A stretch of DNA of 64,000 nucleotides. It comes from Oculatella sp. LEGE 06141 (GTDB taxonomy: Bacteria > Cyanobacteriota > Cyanobacteriia > Elainellales > Elainellaceae). Made by a program: the position numbers and the translations under genes. The stretch spans positions 1-64,000 of the forward strand of contig NZ_JADEWO010000021.1 in assembly GCF_015207605.1 (NCBI RefSeq), given 5' to 3'. Under the pieces are notes generated by a model. That model was not told the origin of the DNA, ran no database searches, and saw nothing but the letters and a program-made list of their open reading frames with translations. Positions 43,767 to 54,278 of the stretch are shown here, piece after piece. The stretch's first letter is position 1. Every line of letters begins with the position of its first letter.

Positions 43767-44504
43767 ATGGCTAACGTCAATCTTGGCTTCTTGGGCTTTG
43801 GTACTACGCAATCGCGCAATGGAACGCTGCAACGTCCCGGTGGAGGCTTGGGAATTCGGACAGATACCTACGCCTTTGAAACTGGCTCAATTACAGCAAA
43901 TGTGGCGATTACCTCAAGATCGTTCTCAAGTGAAAAAATTGCGCTTGTCCTGTTTAATGACAACAATGCCGATGGCATCCTCAACACTGGTGACACGGTT
44001 CGTGTTAATGCGGGCAGCGGCGGCACTGTACAGACAATCAATTCAACCTTGAGTAAAGGCCACTACATTGCCAGACTCACCTCCGTTTTCGACACTGGCT
44101 ACAATGTTCAGTTAGCGCGTGGTACATCAAATGGGGCAAATCCTCTGGCTGCTCCAGAGATTTCGCTGGGAACCATCTCGCAAGATTTGCAAAAGCGCGG
44201 TCGCATCAGCGATAACAACAACGCCGACAACTTTGCGTTCACCCTGGACGGAACCAGCAGTTTGAATGTGAACGTTCGGGAACTGGGTAACAAGAAAGGA
44301 AATGTCAATATCCGCGTCGTACAAGATCTGGATAGTGATGGCGTAGTAGACTCAAACGAAGTGGTTGTCCGTGGTGTCAGTTCTCGCAACGGTAATCTTG
44401 ACACTATCACAGGGTTACAAGGGGCAGGAGACTACATTCTTCAGGTCTGCCAGTCGAAGGGCAATACCCGCTTCGCAGCCAGTTTCGATCACGTTGCCGT
44501 CTAA
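43767..44504 (+). CDS. Secreted-type protein with two PPC-like modules and EF-hand loops
   Basis: 245 residues, no signal peptide. It is an internal duplication. Each half is a beta-rich module resembling pre-peptidase C-terminal domains and holds one canonical 12-residue EF-hand-type calcium loop: DNNADGILNTGD at 65-76 and DLDSDGVVDSNE at 187-198. The halves end GHYIARLTS and GDYILQVCQ. Such calcium-dependent beta modules without a leader are common in type I secreted cyanobacterial proteins. The function is unknown. CAGGAAAATACA precedes the ATG. Confidence 0.72.
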   Translation: MANVNLGFLGFGTTQSRNGTLQRPGGGLGIRTDTYAFETGSITANVAITSRSFSSEKIALVLFNDNNADGILNTGDTVRVNAGSGGTVQTINSTLSKGHYIARLTSVFDTGYNVQLARGTSNGANPLAAPEISLGTISQDLQKRGRISDNNNADNFAFTLDGTSSLNVNVRELGNKKGNVNIRVVQDLDSDGVVDSNEVVVRGVSSRNGNLDTITGLQGAGDYILQVCQSKGNTRFAASFDHVAV

Positions 44505-44581
44505 GGCGATCGCAGCCAGGATAGACACTCTCACGTTTGGGAGTACTGTCTTCAACCAAACCGCATTGAATAGGAATTAAC

Positions 44582-45046
44582 ATGATTCATCATATTTCGA
44601 TTGCCGCCAACGATCCGCTGCATGTAGCTCAGGTTTTGGCCGAGATGTTTGCAGGGCAAGCTATCCCGTTTCCAGAGCATCCCGGCAGCTACATTGCTCT
44701 ACCGCTCGACCTTCACGGCACCATGATTGAGGTACATCCGCGTGGTACAGAATTAATGCCCGGAAGCGGGATGGAAGCATGTCAGGCCAGACAAAATTCA
44801 AACCCATCTCCCTACACGGCAACTCATGCCGCCATCTCGGTATCCACCAGTGAAGACCATATTCGAGCGATCGCTGAGCGTGAAGGCTGGCACATTGCTC
44901 AATTTAGTCGTCAAGACTTTTTTGACGTAATTGAGGTGTGGGTTGAAAACCAACTGCTTCTAGAATTTCTGCCCCCCGCGCTTGCCGCAAAATACCTTGA
45001 CTTCATGCAGTCAACCCAACTTAAGCAGATTCTAGCCGCTGTTTAA
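44582..45046 (+). CDS. VOC/glyoxalase-fold-like protein
   Basis: 154 residues. The opening MIHHISIAANDPLHVAQVLAEMF and the middle THAAISVSTSEDHIRAIAEREGW resemble the two halves of a vicinal-oxygen-chelate fold, and the end VIEVWVENQLLLEFLPP fits its closing strands. His and Glu residues that could bind metal are present (H4, E52-x-H54). The reaction cannot be named. TAGGAATTAAC precedes the ATG. It lies 77 bases after the EF-hand-loop protein and 69 bases before the isomerase, so co-transcription is likely. Confidence 0.65.
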   Translation: MIHHISIAANDPLHVAQVLAEMFAGQAIPFPEHPGSYIALPLDLHGTMIEVHPRGTELMPGSGMEACQARQNSNPSPYTATHAAISVSTSEDHIRAIAEREGWHIAQFSRQDFFDVIEVWVENQLLLEFLPPALAAKYLDFMQSTQLKQILAAV

Positions 45047-45064
45047 TCTCTCAATACTGATGGC

Positions 45065-45098
45065 GGGCAGGGCTGTAGTGGATGCTCTAGCCCTGCCC
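45065..45098 (+). promoter_or_regulatory. Hairpin next to the isomerase ribosome binding site
   Basis: GGGCAGGGCT pairs with AGCCCTGCCC in a perfect 10-base GC-rich stem around a 14-base loop. The AAGGAG ribosome binding site begins only three bases after it. It could limit read-through from the upstream gene or influence translation of the isomerase. Confidence 0.6.
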
Positions 45099-45115
45099 TA
45101 CAAGGAGTACACGTC

Positions 45116-45916
45116 ATGATTGCAACTGCTCTACAAAGCAATCCCTCTCTGATTCAAGATCTACATCAACGCGCCTCCAATCAAGAATTGCTGCCGCTGC
45201 TAGTCAATTATCAGATGATGCCACAACTGCTATGCGAACGTGTGATCGATCGCGCCATCATCAACATTGACTGTACACCGGAAGAAATTGAAACAGCCTG
45301 CCAGCAACTTTATCAGCAGTGGAATTTAGTCACAGCTGAACAGCAGCAAACCTGGCGATCGCAGTGCGGTTTAAGTCAGGTGCAGTTTGAAGCGTGGGCA
45401 ACGCGATCGCTGCGTATTGACACGTTTAAGCAAGTCACCTGGGGTCACAAACTCGAATCCTATTTTCTTGAGCGCAAGAATGACGTTGATCAGGTCATTT
45501 ACTCGCTGCTACGAACCAAAGATAAGGATCTGGCTCAAGAGCTTTTCTTTCGCATTGCTGAAGACGAACAGTCATTTGCAGAACTGGCACAGCACTATTC
45601 GGAAGGGGCAGAAGCCCAGACGGGCGGACTCATTGGCCCCGTGCAACTGGGTACCCTCACCCCTGCCCTGGCAGAGCGTCTCCGCACGAGTCAAGTGGGG
45701 CAAGTTGAACCCTTCTCGTTCGGCGGATGGTGCATGATCGTGCGTCTAGAAAAAACCCTTCCGGCTCAGCTTGACGACGCGATGCGGCAGCAATTGCTTG
45801 AGGAAAAGTTTACCGCCTGGTTGCAAGAGCAATTACACCAGCTTCCCGATCGCGACAAGATCTGGCTTGGCCTTGTATCCCCTGATGCGGATACGGATGT
45901 CAAACTCTTAACCTGA
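45116..45916 (+). CDS. Parvulin-type peptidyl-prolyl isomerase (type I secretion-associated type)
   Basis: 266 residues. The N-terminal helical part resembles SurA-N (LLCERVIDRAIINIDCTPEEIETACQQL). The parvulin domain, about residues 125-225, contains EDEQSFAELAQHYSEGAEAQTGGLIGPVQLGTL. No signal peptide. This cytosolic version with a long N-terminal helical part is often encoded with HlyB/HetC-type exporters in cyanobacteria, where it is thought to help substrate handling. Here the RTX and EF-hand-loop proteins are candidate clients, though the exporter is not in the window. Confidence 0.85.
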   Translation: MIATALQSNPSLIQDLHQRASNQELLPLLVNYQMMPQLLCERVIDRAIINIDCTPEEIETACQQLYQQWNLVTAEQQQTWRSQCGLSQVQFEAWATRSLRIDTFKQVTWGHKLESYFLERKNDVDQVIYSLLRTKDKDLAQELFFRIAEDEQSFAELAQHYSEGAEAQTGGLIGPVQLGTLTPALAERLRTSQVGQVEPFSFGGWCMIVRLEKTLPAQLDDAMRQQLLEEKFTAWLQEQLHQLPDRDKIWLGLVSPDADTDVKLLT

Positions 45917-45951
45917 ACTACCCACTTGTAACTATCAAAACGCACACATTA

Positions 45952-46245
45952 ATGAAACACGACAACTTAATTCGCCCAACGAATGATTCTAATCCTTTGC
46001 CCCTGCCCTTTCCAGCACTACCAGGCTATTGGAATGCGGTCGTCAAGAAACTGAAGCAAACCCAATTTTGGCACGGGCTGGTGCAGACCTGCACAATTCC
46101 TTCAGAGCTACAGGTTAGCTGGAAGAACAATCTTCGGGGTCAGAGCTATCTTGAAGTGTTTGATCCGCTGACCCAAAAACATCACCGCTTTGGCTCCGAG
46201 CAAGATGCATTGATTTGGATCGAGCGCCAGCGCTTCAATCAGTAG
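45952..46245 (+). CDS. Small conserved hypothetical protein
   Basis: 97 residues. It has a Trp-rich core (FWHGLVQTC, SWKNNLRGQSYLEVFDPLTQKHHRFGSEQDALIWIERQRF). It follows the isomerase by 35 bases and ends the co-directional run. The beta-hairpin-like SYLEVFDPLTQKHHRF segment and W-I-E-R helix suggest a small alpha/beta fold. No function known to me. Confidence 0.6.
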   Translation: MKHDNLIRPTNDSNPLPLPFPALPGYWNAVVKKLKQTQFWHGLVQTCTIPSELQVSWKNNLRGQSYLEVFDPLTQKHHRFGSEQDALIWIERQRFNQ

Positions 46246-46346
46246 CCCGCAATTGAAACGCATCCGTTACAAAGCCTGATCTTCACCACAAACGGCTGCA
46301 ACCAGATGGTCACCATCGGACGAGGCCAGTTAGTTACAGCGAGCCG

Positions 46347-47561
46347 TTACAGCGAGTCTTGAACGCCCATGCCTGGTTCGGGTATGCTGCTTGCGGCCAC
46401 ACAGCCACCTGCAAAGAACAGAGCCGCGATCGCAACACCGATGCCAACATTGGGTGTCAACCATAACGTAAACGGGCTGTTAAGCAAGCTTGTTGCGATC
46501 GCTGCGCCACCAAAAAACATGCCAACGCCCAGGCCAGCCTGACTCACCTGAAGCTGAGAGAAGACCCAGGGTAGCGTCCCGTTTGTGACCAGGGCAAAAG
46601 TGGCACCCAATCCCAGCGCGATCGCAACGGCAACCGCAGAACTCTGAAGCCATTGCAGCAGCAGCAAACAGAGACCCATGCCCCCTAAACCCAACAGCAT
46701 AGTGCGACGATTGCCCCAATGCAGCGCCAGCTTGCCAGCGGGTAAGGCTGCCAGCGCGATCGCCACAAACACTAAGCCCACCAGCACAGGCGGATGCACA
46801 GAGGGCAACTGAGCCTTGAGCACCTTGGGAAAAATTTCGATCGCCACGCGAAACGCCAGCGTAATCATCATGCCTGCGGCGGCAAACAGACCGAGCTGAG
46901 CGATCGACAGGCGCGGCGCTGGGGTTGCGGCTGTTTCCGTCGGTACTTCCACCATCGCCGCATTCACCGACCGCAACGCGGTTCCGGCCAGCAGCAGCAG
47001 AATTGCCGCCAGAGAAGACACCACTTCCACATTCAGGCTGGTCATCAACGGTGCCGCAAATGGCTTAGTTGCCCCGGCCAAACCGATGGCTAACGTCAAC
47101 AAACTAGCCGCTATTGGCAGGTACACAGGATGAGCATAACGACGCAGCAGTGCCATAGCGGGCGTGCGAACTAAACTCATGCCGATCGCCCAAATAATAA
47201 GAATAGTCAGCAGCAGAGCCTGACTACCAAAACGTGCCAATACAGGAATCAAAATAAACAGCGCTGCTGATAGCAACACGCCCACAGCGATGATCGGAAA
47301 GCGGTTGCCGCGCCGCTGTGTCAACCTATCGGAAAACTGACCGATCATAGGTTCCAATGCGATCGCCAAAAGTGCCTCCACCAGCAGTACCGTAGAAGCA
47401 GCGGTGGCAGGCAGGTTAACCTGCTGTAACAGCGCTGGCAAATGCACACCATAAACGACCCAACCAAAGGTAAAAGCGCCCTGCACCGCAGCGAGTGCAG
47501 CAACAGGTAGCCACAAAACAGAAGGGCGCAATGCAGAAGGCCGTAATCTAGACAGAGCCAT
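46347..47561 (-). CDS. MFS transporter (PucC-like architecture)
   Basis: 404 residues from the ATG at 47561, preceded by AGGGGTGTTCGT; an upstream in-frame start would add an unlikely 53-residue extension. Twelve hydrophobic segments. The loop 2-3 motif is PMIGQFSDRLTQRRGNRFPII and the loop 8-9 counterpart is PAGKLALHWGNRRTMLLG. The substrate is unknown. It converges with the 97-residue gene and diverges from the NB-ARC gene. Confidence 0.85.
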   Translation of the reverse strand: MALSRLRPSALRPSVLWLPVAALAAVQGAFTFGWVVYGVHLPALLQQVNLPATAASTVLLVEALLAIALEPMIGQFSDRLTQRRGNRFPIIAVGVLLSAALFILIPVLARFGSQALLLTILIIWAIGMSLVRTPAMALLRRYAHPVYLPIAASLLTLAIGLAGATKPFAAPLMTSLNVEVVSSLAAILLLLAGTALRSVNAAMVEVPTETAATPAPRLSIAQLGLFAAAGMMITLAFRVAIEIFPKVLKAQLPSVHPPVLVGLVFVAIALAALPAGKLALHWGNRRTMLLGLGGMGLCLLLLQWLQSSAVAVAIALGLGATFALVTNGTLPWVFSQLQVSQAGLGVGMFFGGAAIATSLLNSPFTLWLTPNVGIGVAIAALFFAGGCVAASSIPEPGMGVQDSL

Positions 47562-47859
47562 ACGAACACCCCTGATTTCTTGAAGCGTGACTGTTTTCCT
47601 ATTCTCGGTTTGACGTTTGGAAATGATGACGAATCGATCGATTGATTTAACAAAATGATACGGTTCAACACCATTCACTGGCTCAGGGCAAGGCAATCTC
47701 CTGACGGCAGGCACTACCATTCATCCGTTTATCCCTCCATTCCGCACGTCGGCTTTGGTGTCAACGGCTTGCGGCCATTTTTGGCACAGTATCGGTCTGC
47801 TTCGCTAGGTTTAAATCATGATAGTGTTGTCGCTTGCACCAACGGCAAATAACGTGAAG

Positions 47860-50800
47860 ATGACTCTCGACGAAGCACTTGTAGTATTGGATACTGCCCT
47901 CAAGCCCACTAGCTTGAGCGATGTGCAAACGCTTGTGTTTCGTCAATGCTGGGAAGGCAATACCTACAGTGAGATTGCGGATAGTTCCAGCTACGATCCG
48001 AACTATATCAAGGACGTAGGCTCCAAACTGTGGCAGTTGCTGTCAAAAGCACTGGGTGAAAAGGTCACTAAAAGCAATCTTCAGTCGGTTCTCGAACGCT
48101 ACCAGAGAACCGCTGCGATCGCCCTCGCCCCTCCTCCTGCGGTTGCCCCTCTGCCTGCCCCTACCCCAACCGCCCGTCAAGATTGGGGAGAAGCGATCGA
48201 TGTAACAACATTTTTTGGACGGCGCGACGAGTTATCCCTGTTGCAGCGATGGATTGTGGATGAACGCTGCCGCGTGGTGATGCTGCTAGGGATGGGGGGC
48301 ATCGGCAAAACGTCGCTTTCGGTGAAGCTAGCCGAACAGATTCAGGCCGAGTTTGAGTATGTCGTCTGGCGATCGCTCCGCAACGCACCGCAGCTTCAGG
48401 AGTTGCTCAGTGACTTACTAAAGTTCTTTGCAGGGGGGCAATCGGAGGCGCTACCGACTGCGATCGGCAGCCAAATTGCACAACTCATCGAGTATTTACG
48501 AACTGCGCGCTGTCTCATCGTTTTAGACAACATGGAAACCATCTTGCAGAGCGGGGCAGGAGCGTTGCAGGCATCCTCTGGCACCTTCAGAGACGGATAC
48601 GAAGACTACGATGAACTGCTCAAGCGGATTGGTGAAGCTCGGCTGCAAAGCTGTTTAATCATCACCAGTCGAGAAAAGCCAAAAGTATTGGTCTCGATGG
48701 AAGGTGAAAGCCTGCCCGTTCGAGCGCTCAAGTTGAGCGGTGTGGATAGTAATGTTGGGCAGCAAGTTTTAGAAACCAAAGGAGATATCTTTGGTACCGA
48801 GGCGCACTGGCAAGAATTAGTCGATCGCTATGCTGGCAATCCCCTGGCGCTCAAAATCGTCGCCACCACCATTCGCGAATTGTTTGATGGCGATGTGGCC
48901 GAGTTTCTGGCTCAGGGCACCACTGTCTTTGATGACATTTTGGTGCTGCTCAAACAGCAATACGATCGGCTTTCGGCGCTTGAGAGAACGGTGATGTGCT
49001 GGCTGGCGATCGAACGAGAACCAGTAACGCTCACTGCTCTAAACGGCAACATTGTGCCGCCCGTGTCCAAAGCGAACTTGCTAGAGGCGATCGCATCATT
49101 AGAGCGGCGATCGCTCATCGAAAAACAGGCGGCTTCCTACACGCAGCAGCCGGTTGTCATGGAGTTCTTAACGCAGCAGTTTGTTGACCAAATATTTACA
49201 GAGATCACGACTGAAGCGTTAGTTCAATTCAACAGCCACGCCTTAATTAAAGCCGAAGCAAAAGAGTACGTTCGCGAAAGTCAGATTCGGCTGATTTTGC
49301 AGCCAGTGAGCGATCGCCTGGGGGCGGCCTACACCTCTAAACAGGCCATTGAGCAACAGCTCCAGCAAATTCTAACCTTGCTGCGCGAACAGTTCGCGGC
49401 TCAAGCCGGATACGGCTGTGGCAATATTATTAACCTGCTGCGGCATTTGCAGATTGATTTATCAGATTACGATTTCTCCAATCTCAGCATTTGGCAAGCC
49501 TACCTGCAAGATATTAATTTGCATCGCGTCAATTTTGCCCATGCTAATTTGGCTAAATCGGTGTTCACACAGACGTTGGGCAGCATCTTGTCGGTTACGT
49601 TTAGCTCAGACGGCAACCGACTGGCCACCAGCGATGCAGACGGCGAGATTCGCATTTGGCAAGTGGAAGATGGCCGACAACTGCTTGCCTGTCGCGAAAA
49701 TTCGCACTGGGTATGGTCGGTCGCCTTTAGTCCAGATAATGGGCTGCTGGCTAGCAGCCATGAAGACCACACGGTGCGGCTGTGGGATACCAGCACAGGT
49801 CGTTGTGTAACGGAACTGCAAGGGCATACAAACTGGGTGTGGTCAGCAAAGTTCACTTCCGATGGTCAATCTTTAGTTAGCGGCAGTGAAGACCAAACGG
49901 TGAAGCTGTGGGACATCCACACCGGGCAATGCCTCCAGACGTTAACCGGACACAGCGGTGGGGTTTGTGTTGTGGCATTGCACCCAAATGGAGAACACAT
50001 TGCCAGCGGCAGCGCGGATCAGACGGTAAGACTGTGGGACATTAAGACCGGAAAATGCCTGCGGCAGCTCGACCATGTCAGTCGTGTCTGGTCGATCGCC
50101 TTTAGTTCTGATGGAGAATGGTTGGCTGTCAGCGGCAATGATGCCGTCAAACTCTGGCACATCCGCACCATGAACAGCAAAACGCTTCCGTACACCAGTC
50201 GCGTTTGGTCGGTGGCATTCAGCCCTGATACTCAACCCCATAGCAAAGCGGTTCCGTACCAACTCGCAACGGGCAGTGATGACCAAACCGTGCGGCTGTG
50301 GAATATAGAGACGGATGAATGCTTACTTGTGCTGCACGGACACACCAATCGGGTTTGGTCGGTGGCGTTTAGCCCCAATGGGCAGCAGTTAGCAACGGGC
50401 AGTGATGACCAGACGGTGCGGCTCTGGGAGGTGAGTACAGGACAGTGTCTCAAGTCGCTGCAAGGCTATAACAACTGGATTTGGTGTGTAGCCATTAGCG
50501 TTAGTGGTCAACTGGCAAGCGCCAACGAAGATCGCACCGTGCGGTTGTGGAATCTAGAGACAGGGCACTGCGACAGGATTCTTAGGGGTCATGCCGGACG
50601 GGTGTTGTCGATCGCCTTTCACCCGGACGGCGATCGAATTGCGAGCGGTAGCGATGACCAAACCGTGAAACTTTGGGACGTGAAGACGGGGCAGTGCCGC
50701 CGCACCTTACGAGGTCATACGCGCCAGGTGAGAGCGATCGCGTTTAGCCCCAACGGTGAACTGATCGCAAGCTGTAGCGACGATCTATCGATCAAACTAT

Positions 50801-51447
50801 GGGATATCAGTACCGGGCAGTGCCTCAAAACATTGCATGGTCACACCAGTTCGATTGTGGCGGCGGCTTTTGCCCCCGACGGTCAGCCGATTCACCTGGC
50901 GAGTGCCAGTGATGACCACACAATTCGCCTATGGGATGCGGCTGGAAACTGCGTGGGTCTGTTGCAATCGGGCACACGACCTGTCTTTTGTGTGGCGTTC
51001 AGTCCTGGTGGTGATACGATCGCCAGCGGCAGCGACGATCAAACCGTGACGCTGTGGGATGCTCATCACCACGACTGTATTACTACGCTGACGGGGCATG
51101 AGGGTCGCATATTGGCGATCGCATTTAGCCCTAATGGAAAATGGATCGCCAGCAGCAGCAGCGATTGCACCGCAAAGCTCTGGGATGCCGAAACGGGACA
51201 CTGTCTCCAGACCTTTGAGGCACACACAAAGGTGGTTAACTCTGTTGCTTTTACTCCAGATGGCCAATATTTGGCAACGGGCAGTGAAGACGAAACCATT
51301 CGCCTGTGGGATTTGCAAACGCAAACATGCAGTAAGATTCTGCGCGTCGATCGCCCGTATGAATCAATGGACATCACTCAGGTAACGGGGTTAACCGACG
51401 CACAGAAAGCAACCTTACTGACGCTGGGAGCAATACAGCAGGGTTAG
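47860..51447 (+). CDS. NB-ARC (STAND) NTPase with 14 WD40 repeats
   Basis: 1195 residues from the ATG at 47860 (ATG 47818 is an alternative). Order: an N-terminal helix-turn-helix-like domain typical of cyanobacterial WD40-NTPases ([21 protein letters not shown] and [13 protein letters not shown]); NB-ARC with Walker [10 protein letters not shown] near residue 148 and Walker [10 protein letters not shown] near 221; helical and winged-helix arms; a short pentapeptide-like bridge ([11 protein letters not shown]); then 14 WD40 repeats that can form two seven-bladed propellers. The tail is [26 protein letters not shown] proteins act as ligand-triggered switches; the ligand here is unknown. Several WD40 repeats share near-identical [10 protein letters not shown] segments, suggesting recent repeat exchange. 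Confidence 0.92.
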   Translation: MTLDEALVVLDTALKPTSLSDVQTLVFRQCWEGNTYSEIADSSSYDPNYIKDVGSKLWQLLSKALGEKVTKSNLQSVLERYQRTAAIALAPPPAVAPLPAPTPTARQDWGEAIDVTTFFGRRDELSLLQRWIVDERCRVVMLLGMGGIGKTSLSVKLAEQIQAEFEYVVWRSLRNAPQLQELLSDLLKFFAGGQSEALPTAIGSQIAQLIEYLRTARCLIVLDNMETILQSGAGALQASSGTFRDGYEDYDELLKRIGEARLQSCLIITSREKPKVLVSMEGESLPVRALKLSGVDSNVGQQVLETKGDIFGTEAHWQELVDRYAGNPLALKIVATTIRELFDGDVAEFLAQGTTVFDDILVLLKQQYDRLSALERTVMCWLAIEREPVTLTALNGNIVPPVSKANLLEAIASLERRSLIEKQAASYTQQPVVMEFLTQQFVDQIFTEITTEALVQFNSHALIKAEAKEYVRESQIRLILQPVSDRLGAAYTSKQAIEQQLQQILTLLREQFAAQAGYGCGNIINLLRHLQIDLSDYDFSNLSIWQAYLQDINLHRVNFAHANLAKSVFTQTLGSILSVTFSSDGNRLATSDADGEIRIWQVEDGRQLLACRENSHWVWSVAFSPDNGLLASSHEDHTVRLWDTSTGRCVTELQGHTNWVWSAKFTSDGQSLVSGSEDQTVKLWDIHTGQCLQTLTGHSGGVCVVALHPNGEHIASGSADQTVRLWDIKTGKCLRQLDHVSRVWSIAFSSDGEWLAVSGNDAVKLWHIRTMNSKTLPYTSRVWSVAFSPDTQPHSKAVPYQLATGSDDQTVRLWNIETDECLLVLHGHTNRVWSVAFSPNGQQLATGSDDQTVRLWEVSTGQCLKSLQGYNNWIWCVAISVSGQLASANEDRTVRLWNLETGHCDRILRGHAGRVLSIAFHPDGDRIASGSDDQTVKLWDVKTGQCRRTLRGHTRQVRAIAFSPNGELIASCSDDLSIKLWDISTGQCLKTLHGHTSSIVAAAFAPDGQPIHLASASDDHTIRLWDAAGNCVGLLQSGTRPVFCVAFSPGGDTIASGSDDQTVTLWDAHHHDCITTLTGHEGRILAIAFSPNGKWIASSSSDCTAKLWDAETGHCLQTFEAHTKVVNSVAFTPDGQYLATGSEDETIRLWDLQTQTCSKILRVDRPYESMDITQVTGLTDAQKATLLTLGAIQQG

Positions 51448-51460
51448 CCGATCTCATGCT

Positions 51461-51490
51461 GGGTTGCCCTGAGATGGGTTGCCCTGAGAT
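51461..51490. repeat. Perfect 15-bp tandem duplication
   Basis: GGGTTGCCCTGAGAT occurs twice in a row in the 89-base convergent gap. With the ATCTCA just upstream (51451) each copy can also form an ATCTCA/TGAGAT hairpin, which may serve as a terminator without a T tract. Confidence 0.75.
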
Positions 51491-51536
51491 GAGTTCCCGA
51501 TACAGGCAACCTCCCCTCCCCTCCCTGCTCTGAAAT

Positions 51537-54083
51537 TTACTGAAGCTGGGTCAGAATTTCCGTTGCCCTGGCTCGTTGCCCAGCAAGGACATAGCGTTGA
51601 GCCACCTGCCGCAATGCGGTAGTGCGGTAAGCCGTATCCTCAAACCAGTTAGCCACCTGCATAGCGAGGTCGTAGTGTCCCGCTTGCAGCAGATCATCGA
51701 ATATCTGTGCGATCGCGTCACGCTGTTGCACCGGGTGAGCGATCGCCTGTATAGAATCCAATGCAAATCTGAGACACTCGTTGGCGCGAGTCGGTTCCCC
51801 CAGTTCAGCATAGCGCTGACCCACAGATGCCCAGTTGTAGGCTTTGAGTGGGGGGGATGGTACATCATTCACAAGTTGGCCGACCAGGAGATATTGGGAG
51901 ATTGAACCACCATTCACGGGAACAGAGAGCGTGCGAATTAGCTCGTTCAACAGGGTATCTCGCTGCGCTGCATCTGGAAGTGCCTTTACCGAGTCTTGCA
52001 CCCAATTCATCACAGCCCACGCCTGGGGATATTGGCCGTTGACCATATATTTAGAGACAATATCCGCTAAAACCATTGCCCGCTCGCCTGGATCGGTGAG
52101 TGTGTAGGCAACTTGTATGGCTGAAGTGGTATCACTGGAAACTACTGCTACAGCCAGCCGACTGGTGAGCCAGGAGCGGGAGCCGTTGATTCCCAAAGCG
52201 TTAATCATCTGTATCGTTTGCGCCGTGGTGGCGGCTAGCGGTTGCTCTTGCCCCGTGGCGGCATAGGCTTCTGCGATCGCCACCATGCCCCATACTTTCT
52301 GCTGCTCGTCGGTTAGCGTATCCCGCACGGCCACCGCATCTGCAATCACCGCATTAGCGCGATCGACCTCACCTGCCGTGCCGTAGATGCTGGCCACGGT
52401 AGCCAAAAGCTGCATTTTTGAGGGAATGGTATAAGCTGCCGTAAACTCCGACGCTGGCAGTTGAGTCATTAGCCGCAGCGCTGCATCTGCGGCTTCCCTG
52501 GCTTGTGTGGGTCGTTCTAGTTGGATCGCAAGATTGGCAATCCGTTTTAATGTGTTGACCTGATGCGTTGTTGAATTGAGACTGACTTCGTTTAGCGCCT
52601 GAGTCGATTGGATAGCCTGAGCCAGAATGGTGCTGGCGCGATCGCGTTGAGCCATTCTACTGTAATCAAGGGCAATCTCCACTAATAGATCGGCGTTGGA
52701 TATAGTGTAGTAAGTACCTCGCTCTGGAGAGACGGGGATTTGTTCAATCCGGTTAGCTATCTCCAGAGCTTGTGATAATACCTCAGCCGCTTCATCCGTC
52801 TGATTGCGGACAATATGTTGCCGTGCAATGATCTGCAAAGCTTTAACTCGTTTTTCGGGAGTGCCGTAGGATTGAGCCACTTGCATAGCAAAATCATGTT
52901 GTCCGGCTTTTGCCGCTTGCCCAATCACTTGATCGAGTACCTCCGATTTGGGATCGGGGTAGTCTGCGACAACCTGCAACTCACCATCCTGCACCAATTG
53001 TGCCATTGCATAAGCCTGGGTATATTGCCCGAACGTTAAGTAGGCGCGAGCAATGCGGATTCTGGCATCGGCTGTTTCAAATCCTGCCTCTGCACGACTG
53101 GCTATTTCCAGGGCGCGATCGAACGCTCCAATTTGAGCAAAGTTGTCGATCCAGAGCGCAGATGATGGGGGTTCCGGTTGGGAGGCCGCCTGCTGGTAAG
53201 CCTGGTTAAGGACGGCAACGGCTTCTGCCTGTTGCCCCACACTGGCATAGGCTTGAGCCAGTTGGTTCCAAAGCTGGATGCTGGCTTCGGCAGGTTCCGC
53301 TTCAGCCGCGACGCGACGCGCCACATCATATTGACCGCTGCGTAAAGCAACTTGCACCAGGGTAAGCTGAGCATCCGATCGCACAGCAGGGTCATTGATG
53401 GTTTGGGTCAACGTCCAGGCATCATCAAAGCGACTGACATTGGCATATCCCTTGACGATCGCCAGTTGTGCGATGTTTTGCTGATAACCATCAGCCACCT
53501 GGTCAGTCCAGGCGATCGCGTCCTCAAACCGTTCCCGCTCTGCCAGGTTTGCCACCACTGCAACGGCAACTTGATCGCGAGCGGCTGGTGTCTCTACCTG
53601 CTGACGCACAAACCGCTGTGCCTGTTCGTACTGTCCAGCATTGATATAGGCTTGGGCGATCGCCGTCTCGGCCTCCACTCGTACGGGAAGGCAGCAGGCA
53701 TTGGATGGCAAAGTATCGTAGCGCATGGTGCGGGTGATGGCGATCGCCAGATCATCATTGCCGATCTGGACATGTTCCATCACAATTCTCAACAGGAGTT
53801 GATCCTGGTTTGTCTTGTCTGCAACCTGCATGGCTACCTGGTTGGCGTGTAGTAGCTGTTCAGTCGCCTGCTGGCGCTGGCCGCTGGCAACATACTGCCG
53901 CGCTGCTCGAATGAGTGTCCAGGTCTGCTCAACCCTATCAGTCGGTTCATCTGTGGTTTGAGCAATGAGGGAGACGGCAGCAGAGAGTTCCTCTCCATTG
54001 CTCAATTGAGTTGCACTGGCCACATTCATGAAGGGCGACATACTAACCAGGCCAATGACTAACGGCAAACCCCATCGTTTCAC
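51537..54083 (-). CDS. Exported helical-repeat (TPR-like) protein
   Basis: 848 residues from the GTG at 54083, preceded by AAGGAGTAGTTTGC. This start gives a clean signal peptide, KRWGLPLVIGLVSMSPFMNVASA with likely cleavage after ASA. A longer in-frame ATG start would bury it. The mature part is a chain of about 20 TPR-like helical hairpins with Y-x-x-A/G-Q and A-x-x-L-x-Q-A patterns, such as AIAQAYINAGQYEQAQRFV. It is probably a periplasmic scaffold with no enzymatic motif. It follows the giant membrane protein gene on the same strand by 196 bases. Confidence 0.82.
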   Translation of the reverse strand: MKRWGLPLVIGLVSMSPFMNVASATQLSNGEELSAAVSLIAQTTDEPTDRVEQTWTLIRAARQYVASGQRQQATEQLLHANQVAMQVADKTNQDQLLLRIVMEHVQIGNDDLAIAITRTMRYDTLPSNACCLPVRVEAETAIAQAYINAGQYEQAQRFVRQQVETPAARDQVAVAVVANLAERERFEDAIAWTDQVADGYQQNIAQLAIVKGYANVSRFDDAWTLTQTINDPAVRSDAQLTLVQVALRSGQYDVARRVAAEAEPAEASIQLWNQLAQAYASVGQQAEAVAVLNQAYQQAASQPEPPSSALWIDNFAQIGAFDRALEIASRAEAGFETADARIRIARAYLTFGQYTQAYAMAQLVQDGELQVVADYPDPKSEVLDQVIGQAAKAGQHDFAMQVAQSYGTPEKRVKALQIIARQHIVRNQTDEAAEVLSQALEIANRIEQIPVSPERGTYYTISNADLLVEIALDYSRMAQRDRASTILAQAIQSTQALNEVSLNSTTHQVNTLKRIANLAIQLERPTQAREAADAALRLMTQLPASEFTAAYTIPSKMQLLATVASIYGTAGEVDRANAVIADAVAVRDTLTDEQQKVWGMVAIAEAYAATGQEQPLAATTAQTIQMINALGINGSRSWLTSRLAVAVVSSDTTSAIQVAYTLTDPGERAMVLADIVSKYMVNGQYPQAWAVMNWVQDSVKALPDAAQRDTLLNELIRTLSVPVNGGSISQYLLVGQLVNDVPSPPLKAYNWASVGQRYAELGEPTRANECLRFALDSIQAIAHPVQQRDAIAQIFDDLLQAGHYDLAMQVANWFEDTAYRTTALRQVAQRYVLAGQRARATEILTQLQ

Positions 54084-54278
54084 GCAAACTACTCCTTGTG
54101 TCAATCGATCGCTGAATTGAAGTGAACAGGATCTTTGCAGCGGCATACCCTGCTTCAACTCACTTTGTAGTTATGCCATAGCGCTGGAAGCGTTGCGTCA
54201 TAGCACTTTGCCAGTTTGCGAATTGGCTCAAATTTGCCATCTGGCTTCCTCACTCCATGAGAGAGAAAGCCACGCTTG

